DNA of 64,000 nt. It comes from Abelmoschus esculentus. Its lineage: Eukaryota > Streptophyta > Magnoliopsida > Malvales > Malvaceae. The DNA lies in the NCBI GenBank assembly GCA_035048815.1, contig JAUCBN010000023.1, forward strand, positions 8,811,501-8,875,500, read 5' to 3'. The number at the start of each line of letters is the position of its first letter. Within the stretch, counting starts at the first letter, position 1. The notes beneath the pieces are model-generated. The model was given only the letters and a program-made list of their open reading frames with translations, did not search any database and had not been told where the DNA came from. Of this stretch, positions 21,996 through 33,420 are shown piece after piece. The position numbers were made by a program, and so were the translations under genes.

Positions 21996-22689
21996 CACTA
22001 TCATGATTGAATGACATTAATGTTACTAAAATGATAATTAAGTGACATTGAATGTATTTTATATAATATTTAAGACATCCAATTTTTGAAGATAAAATTA
22101 AATTGAAAATAAACAAATTACAATGAAAAAGTTTTAATTGACATTAAATTTAGACTACTCCTAACTCCCTTTACCAAAAGGAAAAAAATTAGCCCCTCAA
22201 TCAAATATAATTGCTCTCTCCTTCCTTTTGCTGACCCTTTTTTTATTTCTTTTGTATTTTAAAATCTATAAATGGATTGAGTGATCAAAGATATTTATAT
22301 TTTATTTTTTTATGAGTTTTAATTTTGATATTTGCCTTGATAATTACCTTTCTGACAAATAAAAGATTAAGAAATTTTATAGATTCATATTATGTTCATT
22401 TTGTTATTTTTAATCATGTTAATATTAATTTTTAAGTGTTTAAAATATTATAAATTTATATTTTTAATAATTAATAATATTTTATATTCAAATTTTCTTA
22501 TTTATATATGTTTTTCATATTAATATTATTTTTTGTACCATCTTATATTTTGTCATGTTTTGTGTCCACTCAATTTCATTTATTACGTATTTTTTCACAA
22601 TAATTAAATTTAATATTCCCATTAATTATAATATTATTAATTTTAAAAATTTATTTAAATATATTTTAATATATTCTTACATTTTTTTG

Positions 22690-22965
22690 ATAAACTATTA
22701 TAGTATTATCCAAGAAAGCAGAAATCTCGCAATAAGAAAACAAGCAAAGGTTTGGTTGTCATCCATACGGCATTCTCCAAGTCTCTCTAATCGTATCACT
22801 CACCCTATACAATCGCAAAAAAATATTCTTGAACTTTTTGAAATCATGCGCTTTCCATATGTGATAAACATAAGCACACCAAGCAAGCTTACAGAGCATC
22901 ACTAGCATAGCCTTTCCCTTTAAGCGTGTGTAGAGCCATTGTAACTCCTCTTCCCAGATCATGAT
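22690..22965 (-). pseudogene. LINE reverse-transcriptase tail fragment
   Basis: A minus-strand frame reads EEELQWLYTRLKGKAMLV, then CKLAWCAYVYHIWKAHDFKKF. This is the W...LKGKS...LA...Y.IW.ERN..F pattern that follows the zinc-binding domain at the C-terminus of plant LINE proteins. No tail or target duplication was seen. It ends in TWRMPYG near the left edge. A short decayed piece. Confidence 0.6.
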
Positions 22966-22999
22966 TGTTCTCTCTATTTCGTAATACTAAAAATATTCC

Positions 23000-23600
23000 T
23001 CCATACTCGTTTCGAATAACAGTCAGTAAAAAGATGATTCCTGAACTCTTGCGAATTCATGCGTAACGGACAGTGTTATTCCCTTGAAATCTCAAACGTT
23101 GGAGTCATATTCGTATATTTGTGACAAGTAAAGTTTATTTATTTCATGATCATGCACGTCTTTATTATTATTCTAATCATGTTTAACGATTTGGTTGATT
23201 TTCTGTTTTGCATAATTTTTAGAAGTGATTTTATTTAAAATTTAAATTCATATATTTTTCGATCCTATGCTATACTCATTGATTTCTTATCTGATGTAAA
23301 TAACATTGTTCGAATATGTATCGTCGAAAAAAATAAATAACTCTATGTCTCTAGGGCTGCTCAAAGTTAATGATACATTACCTCCAACTTGGTCATAGAT
23401 ATCTTGATACTTAAATTATCGTCAAGTTTGGTCTATCACCAAATAAAAATATTAAATAAGATTTCAAAAATTATTAGATTAATAATTTATTTAACCATAA
23501 AAAAATAGATTAAAATCAAAATTTTAAAAATAAATAATTTATATAAAGGGCATTATATAAAAAAAAACATTTAAGTTGGGGACTCTCTATTAGTGTATGC
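23000..23600 (+). repeat. dispersed repeat family, copy B (most complete)
   Basis: This is the uninterrupted copy: 'cagtaaaaagatgattc' start, the 'gatttggttgattttctgttttgcataattttt' block, 'gttcgaatatgtatcgtcg', 'ctagggctgctcaaagttaatg', then 'aagtttggtctatcacc' and 'catttaagttggggactctc'. It serves as the empty-site reference for copy A. Confidence 0.7.
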
Positions 23601-23644
23601 ATGCATTTAATGTAAATTTGTTAAAGGCCATGCAACGTGAAATA

Positions 23645-23908
23645 TGTTGCTTCTGGTATCTTCTCCTTCAGCAAAGAAGCTACTAACAGATGCAGTTTGT
23701 TGCCTAGCTGGTAAGTTTCTAGAAAAAGTTGGTTGGTTACTTTCTCTAACTGAACTCTCAGTGTTAGTTAGGAGTACCAAAATTAACTATATATTAAACC
23801 TCTATGGGATGGCTGATGATATCCTTTCATCTTAACCTACAAAGTAATTCAATTCTTTTCTTCTCTTCTCTTTATACGTCTGTGTGCTTCTTCTTCTTCT
23901 ATTCAACA
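23645..23908 (+). repeat. 5' LTR of the truncated copia element
   Basis: It begins TGTTGCTTCTGG and ends TCAACA, directly before the primer-binding site. It has a T/C-rich tail (ttcttcttcttct) typical of copia LTR ends. The start is set by the TG and by the end of copy B upstream. Confidence 0.75.
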
Positions 23909-23920
23909 TGGTATCAGAGC
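23909..23920 (+). other. primer-binding site, initiator Met tRNA
   Basis: TGGTATCAGAGC, a perfect match to the site used by most plant copia elements. Confidence 0.92.
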
Positions 23921-23974
23921 CTAAAAGATCCCAAGAAGTGGTTTCAGGTGTCAACACTGAAGGTTCTGTAATTG

Positions 23975-25660
23975 ATGGGCTGATGTTTATTACCAAACAA
24001 GTCAGTATGCGATTGGACAACACTAATTTTTTCCTATGGCGTCAGCAGGTCATTTTGTTATTGAGAGGTCAGGATCTTATCACTTTCTTAATAAGTCTAC
24101 ACCTACTTCTTTCAAAGTTATTCGAGGAGATGATGAAAATCTGGTTACAAATCTAGAGTATAAAAGGTTTATCAAGCAAGATAGTTCTCTTCTTGGCTCT
24201 TGTTAACAATTAGTACGAGTGTCTTGCCATAATTGGTTGGGACTGAATTGACTGCTGAAATTTGGAGTACGGTGGTTTAGCTCTACTCTAAACTTTCAGC
24301 CATCAAAGTGATGCATTTACATGTTCGACTACGCGCAATGAAAAAAAGGTATTCTTTCCATCGCTGATTACACAACTCAAATAAAGAAAAATATGTGATC
24401 TTACTTCTTTTGATAAACCTATTGATGATATTGAACAAATAGCAACCATTTTAAATGGCTTTACGCAAGATTTTGATCCCTTCACAAATGTGATTACAAC
24501 GAGTAGGGAACCTTATACACTTGAAGCTATTGTATCAGTTCTCAAGGATACATAAAAAAATTAAATGATCCAATGAGACATCCAATAGGTATAAATGTTA
24601 TTAGATATAAAGGACACAATAGAAGTTATGAGTCTGATAATTATCGTTTTCGGTCTTAACCTCAAAATCAAAGATACAACTATGGTTCTCAGGGTAAGGC
24701 TCGATCCCAGTGTCAACTGTGTGAAAAATTGGGGCATCTTGTGAATAGATGATGGCATAGATTTGATCAAAACTATAGAGAAATTGCTTCTCCAACTCAG
24801 GAACGTGATAACACCTAAGTTAATGTGTGTCATTTTAAACCTGATTCTGGAAATTCAGGTTATGCACCATGTGTCACTCTACCTGTGATCATGCTGAAGA
24901 GCCTTTCACTATAGCTCAGGTCAACTTTTTAGTCACACCTTATTTTGAAGCTGGTAATAAATGGTACTTGGACTCAGGAGAGACTCATCATGTCACCAAT
25001 GATGAAGTGAATGTCCACCAATCCCAAGGTTATTCAGGAAAAGCTCAAGTTCTCTTTGGTGATGGTTCTACAATCTCAATTGTTAATATTGGGCAAGCAT
25101 ATATCCCTATATTGTTGAAAAACTTGAAACTTACATACCTACTACATGTTCCTAGCATTACCAAGAACTTGCTTTCCATCTCTAAATTCATTCATGATAA
25201 TGATGTATTTGTTGAGTTTCATAGTGATCATTGTCTTGTGAAAGATAAGGCTACTAACAAAGCGCTACTTTGAGAAAAACAAGAATATGATCTTTACAGT
25301 TTTGATAGGAGTTTGCAGTTGTCTATTTGTTTTGCTACTACTGTTACTGAAAATAAGCAAAAGATTGCTCGAGATACTGAGTATTGGTTTTGGCATCAGA
25401 GACAAGGACATTCTTCCTTGCAAGTGGTGAATAATGCTTTAGGAAAAGTGTTTAGTAAAAGATTAGCTATTGTTTGTGATGCATGTTAATTAGACAAATC
25501 ACATAGTTTGTTTGTTTTTTTGTCTGATACAATCTACAATAGGCCTTTTGAACTACTATAGACAGATGTATGGGGTTCCACTCCAATGAGATCCTCAGGG
25601 TAATAATAATATGTCACCTTCATTGACATGTATAGCAGAAACTGTTGGCTATATCTTTTA
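23975..25660 (+). pseudogene. copia gag-protease-integrase start, decayed
   Basis: Gag has QVSMRLDNTNFFLWRQQV near 24000. A CCHC zinc knuckle CQLCEKLGHLVNR lies near 24715-24765; the final Cys codon is replaced by a TGA stop. The protease motif WYLDSGETHHVT lies at 24964-24999 (active-site D-S-G), followed by LLHVPSITKNLLSISKF, the usual segment before integrase. The gag-pre-integrase part shows WFWHQRQGHSSLQVV near 25387. Several stops and frame changes interrupt it; it ends without the catalytic core. Confidence 0.85.
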
Positions 25661-25687
25661 AGAAATAAATTTGAAGTTTCTAGTATT

Positions 25688-26804
25688 TCTAGGTGGGATA
25701 TCGAAACACCTTGTATCGATACCCACCCAAAGATGGTATCGAAATATGGGTATCAATACTGGCATCGATACTCTTTGACCAACTCAAGGGTCAACTGAGG
25801 AGGCCTTTCAAATTCGATACCAGCATCGAATCAGAGATGCCACTGGAGGATTTGGTATTGAACCATGGTTCGATATACCTGTCCAAAATACTCACTTTTC
25901 TCATAGCGGTATCAATACACAGGCCACCGGTATCGATACCCACTGCACGAAATGCAGGTTTGGAACTTTAAATTTTTAGGAACCTTAACCAAAACTAACC
26001 CAATCAATCCCAAATCATTCCTACTCATTTATGAAGTAGTTTAAGTGAGTTTCTAATCAATTTTACTCATTATCATCAACCATAAATCAAGTCACCATTA
26101 AAGTATGCAAAGGCTTTATCCTAGCCAAACCATCACACAATCAAACAAGTATGCCAAAATGATGATACACATTAAAATGTAAAGGATTTAGAAGTGTACC
26201 AACCTTCAAAACGAGCTGAAGAAGCTCCACAACCAACACTCAAACCTTCTCTTTGCCCAAGCTCCTTGATGACTCTTCTTGCTCTCCAATTACATGAAAG
26301 ATAATCAAAACATTACTACTCCATCTAGGTGACTTAAGGAAGTTAAAACAACCTTAAAATCATCCTAAAACCTTCACAAAACCTATTCTCATTCTTACCT
26401 CAAAACCCCCACTAAAACCTTACATCCATCATTTTAAACAACATTTACCTTGAAAGATAGATCCTTTTGAGATGAACAACCTTTCTTCTAGCCTACAAAC
26501 AAGATTTCAACAGCCAACACTTAAAAACCCTACCTTTGGTGATGAATTTGGTAGAGAAAATGTCTTTGAGGAAGAGAAAGAAAGACAATAAAGGGGGGTG
26601 ATATCATTCTCTTCACCATGCAGAGAAATCAGCCTCTTTACCCATCATAACTCCTTATTTAGCCAATTACAAAACTACCCAAGCTATCTTGCAAGCCCAA
26701 ACCCAAAAACAAAACTTTAAGCCCAACAAGACACACGAGGCCGAAGCACGAGGCCCAAACCTTGGGTTAACTCAACTCTGAGTTCCGAAACTCAGGTCGT
26801 GATA
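25688..26804 (-). repeat. 3' LTR of the gypsy element, truncated
   Basis: On the minus strand it starts just after a purine tract (AAGGAGGAGAGAG) at about 26804 with TATCACGACC, a decayed form of the usual TGT start. It runs leftwards through blocks shared with 15411-16380. It breaks at 25688 within the palindrome-rich region, against the copia fragment. Confidence 0.75.
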
Positions 26805-28005
26805 ACTCTCTCCTCCTTAAAGAGAATTTCGTCCTCGAAATTTACCTTGGGGAAACAAGTACGGATAGAGCAACCTCATGTCCGCTTGAACCTCCCACGT
26901 AGCCTCCTTGACATCGTGGTTTCTCCAAAGCATCTTAACAAAATGGATACATTTGTTCCTAAGCTCCTTGACTCACATGTCAAGCACTCTTACCGGTTCC
27001 TCTTCATAAGTTAGATTTGTATTAACCTCCATATGCTTAGAAGACAACATATGCGACGGGTCTGAACGGTAACGCCTTAACATCGACACATGGAACACAT
27101 TATGGATGCGTGCCAACTCTGGAGGCAAAGCCAACTGGTAAGCCACTGGCCCAACTCTCTCAAGCATCTCATACGGTCCTATAAACCTTGGACTTAACTT
27201 GCATTTTCTTCCAAAACGGATGACCCCTTTCTATGGTGACATTTTTAAGAACACTTTTTCTCCAACCTCATATTCACTATGTGAGCTTGGTCCAACACAA
27301 GGGTGTCCTACACTTGCGTCTATACAACGCCTCAAGCGGTGTCATCTTGATACTTGACTGATAAATGTTGTTGTAAGCAAACTAAACCAACGATAATTGC
27401 TCCTCTCAACTACCCTTAAAGTCTGAAACACAACACTGAAGCATGTACTCAAGAATCTGAGTGACCCGTTTAGATTGACCATTGGTTTGTGTGTGAAAAG
27501 TTGTACTGAAGTGTAACTTAGTATCCAAAGAATTGTGAATCTTTTTCTAAAGCCTTGATGTGAACCGTGGATCCCTATATGATATGATCGAGGATGGAAC
27601 TCCATGCAATCTCACGATCTCCTTGATATAAAATTGAGCTAACCTTTCCAAACTGAAGTCCATGTGCACAGGAAAAAAGTGAGCAGACCTGGTCAACCGA
27701 TCAACAACAACCCAAATAGCATTGTGCTTTCTTTGTGTCAAAGGCAACCCTATAACTAAGTCCATGGTGATCCGATCCCACTTCTATTGTGGAATCTGAA
27801 TAGACTGAAGTAAACTTGAAGGAACCTGATATTCCGCCTTTACCTGTAAACAAGCTAAGCACCTCTTCACAAACTCTGAGATGTCTCTTTTCAAACAAGG
27901 CCACCAATAGAATGGTCTAAGATCTTGGTACATCTTGTTGGTCCTCGGATGTACGGTGTAAGGGCTATGGTGTACCTCTCTCATGATACGATCCCTCAGA
28001 TCCTT
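26805..28005 (-). pseudogene. gypsy integrase with chromodomain-like tail
   Basis: On the minus strand, in order: LKDLRDRIMREVHHSPYTVHP with the zinc-finger pattern H..H then CLACLQVKAEYQ (27984-27784); the catalytic core start MDLVIGLPLTQRKHNAIWVV and IISYRDPRFTSR (27765-27547); then VGPVAYQLALPPELARIHN and VFHVSMLRRYRSDPSH (27167-26973). A tail with LWRNHDVKEATWEV and LFPQGKFRGRN resembles the chromodomain end of chromoviruses. Several frame changes and stops; not functional. It begins almost exactly where the + strand half stops. Confidence 0.85.
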
Positions 28006-28079
28006 TAAAGCAAGAACACAATAAAGGAAATATATTAAATTAAAGAAAGAAAGAAAGATAGGAGTGATATATATGGTGT

Positions 28080-28378
28080 AGAAACATAACTCGGCCTAAA
28101 ACCCCAATTGTAATCAATCAGTTTTTTGCTAATTCGATATTGACTTGATTTGAAATCAATTGACACAAAATAACTGAACTGAAACTCCATCGAACTGAAA
28201 ATTAACCGCCTCAACTCGGTACCCGAACTAAAATCAATGTAGACCCAAACTAAAATTAAAAATTCAAATTAAACTCAAAAAAATTTACACCGATTATAAT
28301 TAGAACCGAAATATTTCAAATCAAAATGAATTATATCGAATTTAAACCGAATCAATTGTTTGCCACCTTTGTTCCTAT
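28080..28378. mobile_element. second half of the hAT-like MITE
   Basis: Subterminal blocks 'aactgaactgaaactcc', 'aactcggtacccgaac' and 'aaaccgaatcaattg' end at TTTGCCACCTTTGTTCCTAT. See 21774-21995. From 28379 to 28684 no feature is recognised. Confidence 0.4.
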
Positions 28379-28684
28379 ATTATAAGTGAAATGGTCGTCT
28401 ACTATCATCAACTACAATAATAATTTTTAGGAGAATAGCTTAGTATGGGCTCGATAATTTATCGTGTAAAAAGGGTAATGGACCATTTTAAATTGGCCAT
28501 GGCAATAACTCGGTCCTAAGTAGTTCTAGTGGCTCACGAAACAAGGGTTTGGCCGATAGATTCCCCCTAAAACGGGTGGTTCAAATTGAATAATGATGGT
28601 TTTTAAAGAGGCATATGCTAATAATTAATTATTATAGTTATCAGAAAAATAGTGCCCGGCCAATGCGAAGGAGTGGCGGTTCTA

Positions 28685-29590
28685 TTTAAGTTTAACTCAG
28701 AAATAAATATATAAATTATATATTTTTTAATAAATGTATAATATTTTTTTTAAATAAGTGTTTAAATTATATATATTTTTAAATATGTGTCTAATATTTT
28801 ATTTGTTAAAATAAGTACCTAAAGTTTTATTTTGTTAGTGTTTTTAAAGTAACATCGTTAAAAATATTTATTTAACTCATAAATAGGTGCCCAAACAGTG
28901 CATTTTTTAATGAGATAGGTGCATAATGTATTTTTTTGCGGAAATAAGTGTTTAAAGTCTTATTTCGTTAATGTTTTAAGGTAATATTGCTAAAAGATTA
29001 AATTATTAAAAAATTTGTATTAGAAAAATTAAATTATATTAATAAGTCTCACCGTTATATTTTTAAAACGTTTTGTATTTATCAAGTATTAAAAAAATAT
29101 ATTAGAAATTAAATTATAATAATGACTCTTACTTTTTTATTAAAATTTTTATTTTTATTATTAATATATGTATAAAAAATAAAAATAAAATGTCTTTACT
29201 TTTCACTTCTCGTATAAAATAATACGATTGAAAGTTAGAACTCAAAATTTCTTAAAACGTTATCTTTTAAAAAAAATAAAAGTCGCATGTCAATCTATTA
29301 TTGAGTGATAATTTTTTTAATAGTGTTATCTTAAAACACTAACGAAATAAAATTTTAGACACTTATTTCAGCCAAAAAATATTACGCACATATCTGAGCA
29401 AAAGTGTATAGTTTAGACACCAATTTATGAGTTAAACATTTTTTTATGATTTTACCTTAAAACACTAAAGGAATACAATTTCAGTCGTCTATCTCAGTTA
29501 AAAACATTAGGCCCCTATTTTAAAAATGTATAGTTTAAGCACTTATTTCTGCTTAAAAAATTAAGAAACTATTTCAGCTAAAATATTTTT
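28685..29590. mobile_element. foldback element with decayed long arms
   Basis: The left half contains 'gtacctaaagttttattttgttagtgttttaa', 'tttaactcataaat' and 'aaataagtgtttaaa'. The right half contains the inverted counterparts 'ttaaaacactaacgaaataaaattttag', 'tttatgagttaaa' and 'tttaagcacttatttc'. Each half also repeats its own motif, so arms are internally tandem. No ORF. Exact ends and target duplication were not resolved. Confidence 0.6.
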
Positions 29591-30054
29591 CTTTTGGTAT
29601 AGGGGAACATGAGTTGTTTAAATTTTAATTCAAAATTTAATGCTAATTAAAACTTACACTATATGAATTGTATGTCTTAAGTATTGAGTTTTTTCTCTAG
29701 CAATTGTATGTCTTAAGTATTCGGCATCCAAAAACACTTAATTATATGTTTATTAAACTTATATTAAAATGAATTTAAAAAAAAAAACTCTATGTTTAAC
29801 ATTTTTAAGTTTTACATTTTTCTAGTGTTAGAAATATAAGAGTAAATAAATAATTAAGATTTATAGTAGTAAATGATGAGATTTTTAAAAAATATATATA
29901 TTATAAAATTATCGTAGTAATTCATTCACCTTCATCTAACCTAACCCTAATAAGGTAAGATTCAAACTGACGTATGAGAGTTAATGAATAACTAATATTT
30001 AGGATAACGGAAACACATCAAAATATTTAAGTGAACTTCTATGATCCATGCGGG
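29591..30054 (+). other. AT-rich upstream region of the MMP gene
   Basis: The last ~200 bp (from 'taaatgatgagattttt' through 'ctaacctaaccctaat' to 'cacatcaaaatatttaagtgaa') have a counterpart, inverted, upstream of the MMP pseudogene at 40985-41170. The duplicated unit therefore included the promoter. Confidence 0.6.
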
Positions 30055-30062
30055 TATAAATA
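30055..30062 (+). promoter_or_regulatory. TATA box of the MMP gene
   Basis: TATAAATA, 63 bp before the start codon. The same box is kept as TATTTATA at 40972-40979 upstream of the inverted pseudogene copy. Confidence 0.7.
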
Positions 30063-30124
30063 GCATGAAGACAAGAACCAAAACATGCCTAAACATAAAA
30101 ATAATAGTTTAGTCATAGTTTGCA

Positions 30125-30976
30125 ATGGCTGTTAAACTTTCTCATGTGTTCTTTGGAGCATTTCTTGTACTCTTTGTGCTGCAACCTTGTGTCATAAAGT
30201 CTATGAAGCTTGACTCACTGCAAAATCTTGAACAAGTCCAGAAAGGTGAAGCTGCTAGCGGGATCAATCAAGTCAAGCAATACCTTAAGACATATGGCTA
30301 TTATCCCCGTGGTGTCAAGCTCACACTCGATGATCATTTTGACGATTCTTTAGAGTCTGCTCTGAAAACGTATCAACATTTTTTTTATCTCGATGTAACA
30401 AGCAAAATCGACTCTGCTACAATCAAAGCAATGATGACACCCAGGTGCGGTATGCCTGATAATCAAGACGTATCTCCCTTGGTTTCTAACTATAACACAA
30501 CAATCTATAAGTGGAGCAAGTATAACCTTTCATATTCTATCACCAATTCTCCTCGGGGGTTTACAGTTAATGAAGTGGATACTGTATTTTCTCGAGCAAT
30601 GAAATCATGGGAAGTTGTTTCTTCCTTCAGGTTCATAAAGAAAGCAAGCAGCGATATTGTCGTGGGGTTTTACTCAAATAATCATGGGGATGCACCATTT
30701 TATGATCCAAAGACTAAGCTTCAGCAATATGCTCATGCTGCTTATCCACAAGATGGGAGGGTTCACTTCAATACCTACTATTCTTGGTCCACCAATCCTA
30801 ACAAAAGCCAGGTTGATATGGAATCAATAGCTGTGCATGAATTAGGACATGCTTTGGGTCTTGACCATAGCGGCATACGAACAGCTGTTATGTTTCCATC
30901 TATTCCTCTAGGAGTTAAAAAAAGGAATCTGACCAAAGATGAGATAGATGGTATAAAAATGATGTACAACCCTTAG
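30125..30976 (+). CDS. matrix metalloproteinase (matrixin, M10A), secreted
   Basis: The gene encodes 283 residues in one exon. A signal peptide covers about 1-26 (hydrophobic FFGAFLVLFVLQPCV). A propeptide with a peptidoglycan-binding-like fold follows (GINQVKQYLKTYGYYP, 46-61). The cysteine switch PRCGMPD at 106-112 keeps the zymogen latent through Cys108. The catalytic domain has HELGHALGLDH at 238-248 (zinc ligands His238, His242, His248; Glu239 the base) and a Met-turn at Met256. His187, His204 and His214 are in the positions of structural zinc ligands. All key residues are present, so it should be an active extracellular endopeptidase. Unlike many plant MMPs it ends right after the catalytic domain (MMYNP), without a hydrophobic GPI-anchor tail. 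The start follows a TATA box at normal distance. Substrates of plant MMPs are poorly known; stress and wall remodelling roles are family-level knowledge. Confidence 0.93.
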   Translation: MAVKLSHVFFGAFLVLFVLQPCVIKSMKLDSLQNLEQVQKGEAASGINQVKQYLKTYGYYPRGVKLTLDDHFDDSLESALKTYQHFFYLDVTSKIDSATIKAMMTPRCGMPDNQDVSPLVSNYNTTIYKWSKYNLSYSITNSPRGFTVNEVDTVFSRAMKSWEVVSSFRFIKKASSDIVVGFYSNNHGDAPFYDPKTKLQQYAHAAYPQDGRVHFNTYYSWSTNPNKSQVDMESIAVHELGHALGLDHSGIRTAVMFPSIPLGVKKRNLTKDEIDGIKMMYNP

Positions 30977-31309
30977 ACACTGCACCAATGAAACCTGCAT
31001 AGGTTTCGTAACTGAAAATGAAATAAGACTACAGATATACTATAGCTTAACTTCTCTAGTAATGTAATCTAAAAGATATGGAAGCTTTAGTTTCCATATG
31101 CATAATCTATGAATTACTTAATTTTAGTATGCGCTATGTTGGTAACAAATGTCTTTGAAACTACCATTGCAGCATGTTATTACCTATTCGTGATTGATAA
31201 TCAATTAATCATGACCGTATCAGAATATCAACTTAACGAGACTAAAACATATTTTTCAAAAATTTAGGAGGATAAATTATAAAAATACAATATTTTTTAT
31301 TTTTTATAT
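30977..31309 (+). other. 3' UTR and flank of the MMP gene
   Basis: The stretch 'caccaatgaaacctgcataggtttcgtaactgaaaatgaaataag' through 'aagctttagtttccatatgcataatctatgaattacttaattttag' is conserved, inverted, at 39905-40045 and 58990-59355 next to the two pseudogenes. No clear AATAAA was seen. Confidence 0.6.
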
Positions 31310-31440
31310 AAGCTAAAAAATTAAAACAGTTAGTTGGCCTACAGGGATAAGACGTTATACCCCTTGAGATCAATAGTTCGAATTTGAACATTGTGAAAAG
31401 AAAAACATGTGTTTTTCCTTAACAAAATAAGTTTTATTAA
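31310..31440 (+). mobile_element. possible tRNA-derived SINE scrap
   Basis: TTAGTTGGCCTACAGGGATAAG resembles an A-box region, and AGTTCGAATTTGAAC about 30 nt later a B box. Neither a tail nor a target duplication was found. From 31441 to 31945 nothing firm; the text 'tcgttaaaaacctccctaag' recalls copia 3' internal regions. Confidence 0.3.
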
Positions 31441-31945
31441 GTTAAACCAAGTATAACATCCAATAAGCGTGTCTCGTTAAAAACCTCCCTAAGCCTAATA
31501 GAGGAAAATAGTACACCCTTGCTTGGATAAAGGTGCAAGTTACATTCCATACCAAGACAATAACACGATCCTCCAAGCTTAAACAAAAATACACCCCATA
31601 CTACTTATATTCTAATATGATACTATGTTTTCATCTTCCAGCATTTTAAACAGATCCACTATTACGTTCCTCTTGTCTAATTCTGAGTAAATAATCTAAC
31701 GTTTGTCTGAATTTCTTTTTTCGGTATGATCTGTAATTAAAATATATACATGTATGATCTCTGGTTATGTTGTGCACATGAAGATTACATTGAGATCTAT
31801 AGCTCATATTTTTTTTTCCTTACATTCCATATCGATGTATAATAGAAGTTTTTTAGCATCACTTGGAGAGTCTCAATTTTAAACAATTTTTTTTTCCAAA
31901 GTATTACCCTTTTGTAAACTTTTTTTAAACAATTTATTTTTATTT

Positions 31946-32330
31946 TCGAAGTTTTTCTTGACGATAACTACTAAGTCCAATTTAGGTGCCAACTAAATAC
32001 CTATGATCAAGTTGAGGAACCAAAATATCATTAACTTTGAGTAGTCCTAGTGACATAAAATTATTTATTTCTTTAAATGATATATGTTCGAGCAATATCG
32101 TCTGAATGAAATGAATATATGTAACGTAGGATATTAAAAAAAATTATATGAATTAAAAATTTAAATAAAAACAGTTTTAAAAATTATGCAAAGTAGAAAA
32201 CCAGTCAAATCATTAAACATGATTGAAAAAATAATAAAAACATGCATTGTCATAAAATAAAAATAAAATTTACACGTCACAAATATAAATATGTTAAAAT
32301 ATTTAAATAACTTATTAAAGGGTAAACTAC
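31946..32330 (-). repeat. dispersed repeat family, copy C (inverted)
   Basis: Reverse complement of copies A, B and D: 'cattaactttgagtagtcctagtgacata', 'atatatgttcgagcaatat' and 'aaaaattatgcaaagtagaaaaccagtcaaatcattaaacatg' are recognisable mirror blocks. Confidence 0.65.
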
Positions 32331-32428
32331 TCTAGTGGATATCTAATTATTTGATAATTCTTATTTTTATCACTAAACTATCAAACTCGTCAATACAATT
32401 TATTAAATCGACCTACTTTAGTCACCAC

Positions 32429-33420
32429 TGTTGCGTGTTTTGACTGTTCGCAATTACGTGCAAGTGTACACGTTTTCAAGTTATAGTATAAAAGGTTATC
32501 GTCTCCACAGGGATTGGTGCTTCTTCCGGAATCTAATTTCTTTCGCTGAAAATTAAAGACATAAGCGGTTTATAGAATTGATATTTAAATGAAAATAATA
32601 AAATAAACAATTAAAATAAATTGGAGCAATCGTTAAGAGATTTAGCTAGGTTATCCTGAATTATGGAATGATGGACGAATGAATTCTTCCTTACAAGTGG
32701 GTGCTCGCACCACTCAATTATTCCAGCGATTGGGCTTAGTCGGATTGCCTAGTCAGTTCTTCTGAATGCTTGGGCAATTACGACTAAGGGAATTGCTCAG
32801 GCAAGTTAAGCGACTATCCTCAAGGTTTGGCAAAACGTTCTTCAGTGGTCCCCGTTATCCCTAACCAACTTAAAGTTAGTTCATGGTTGGACAAAATATC
32901 TAAAGAGTAAATCCTCTCATCACTCCAAATAACAAGGGAAAATGCAAAGGAAATCGGCAGCCCCTTCTTGTGTCAATCTCTCTCACTTGATCGGCTCACT
33001 TTGCTTTGGACGGCATCCTCCTCTTTTAATAGCTAGGCTTGGTTGATTTGGGTGATGGAATAAACTTGAATTGAAAATAATTATAAAGAATATTTTTATT
33101 CTCATTTGATTCTCATCACCTTTTTCTTTCTTTGCTTAATTCTCCAAATCTTTCATTGTTTTCTAGCATTGACCATTTTTTAAGGCTTTTCCTTCAATTC
33201 GGTAGCTCCTCATCAAGAAAGAAATTCTACAAACACCGAAATAAATCACAACAGTATCATTTTCCATATAATTCAACCAACAAAGGAAATAAATATGACA
33301 ACTCAGAAAAATATGTAAATATGCATGAATGGATAATAATACAATTACTATTATGCTTAATTCTAACAATAATAAGAGTAAAAAAGATAATAAAAATAGT
33401 ACTTTTGGATACTCATAGCA
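32429..33420 (-). mobile_element. 3' LTR of a Tat-like gypsy or LARD element
   Basis: The 992-bp block starts TGTTGCGTG and ends CTCATAGCA (TG...CA). It is directly followed on + by CCCCCAAACTCGAA; on the element strand this is the tract TTCGAGTTTGGGGG preceded by GCTTGAGAACAAGC. That combination is typical just before the 3' LTR of Tat-type elements. The block 'gttatcgtctccacagggattgg' at 32497 is a common LTR feature also seen in variant form at 62480. No right-hand LTR was found. Confidence 0.7.

Larger units (their letters stand above)
23645..25687 (+). mobile_element. Ty1/copia element, 3'-truncated
   Basis: A 5' LTR (23645-23908), a perfect Met primer-binding site, gag, zinc knuckle, protease and part of the integrase N-terminal region follow on +. 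At 25687 it is cut and joins the truncated gypsy LTR; RT, RNase H and the 3' LTR are missing. Its cut end coincides with the cut end of the minus-strand LTR, so one deletion probably removed both. Confidence 0.85.
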
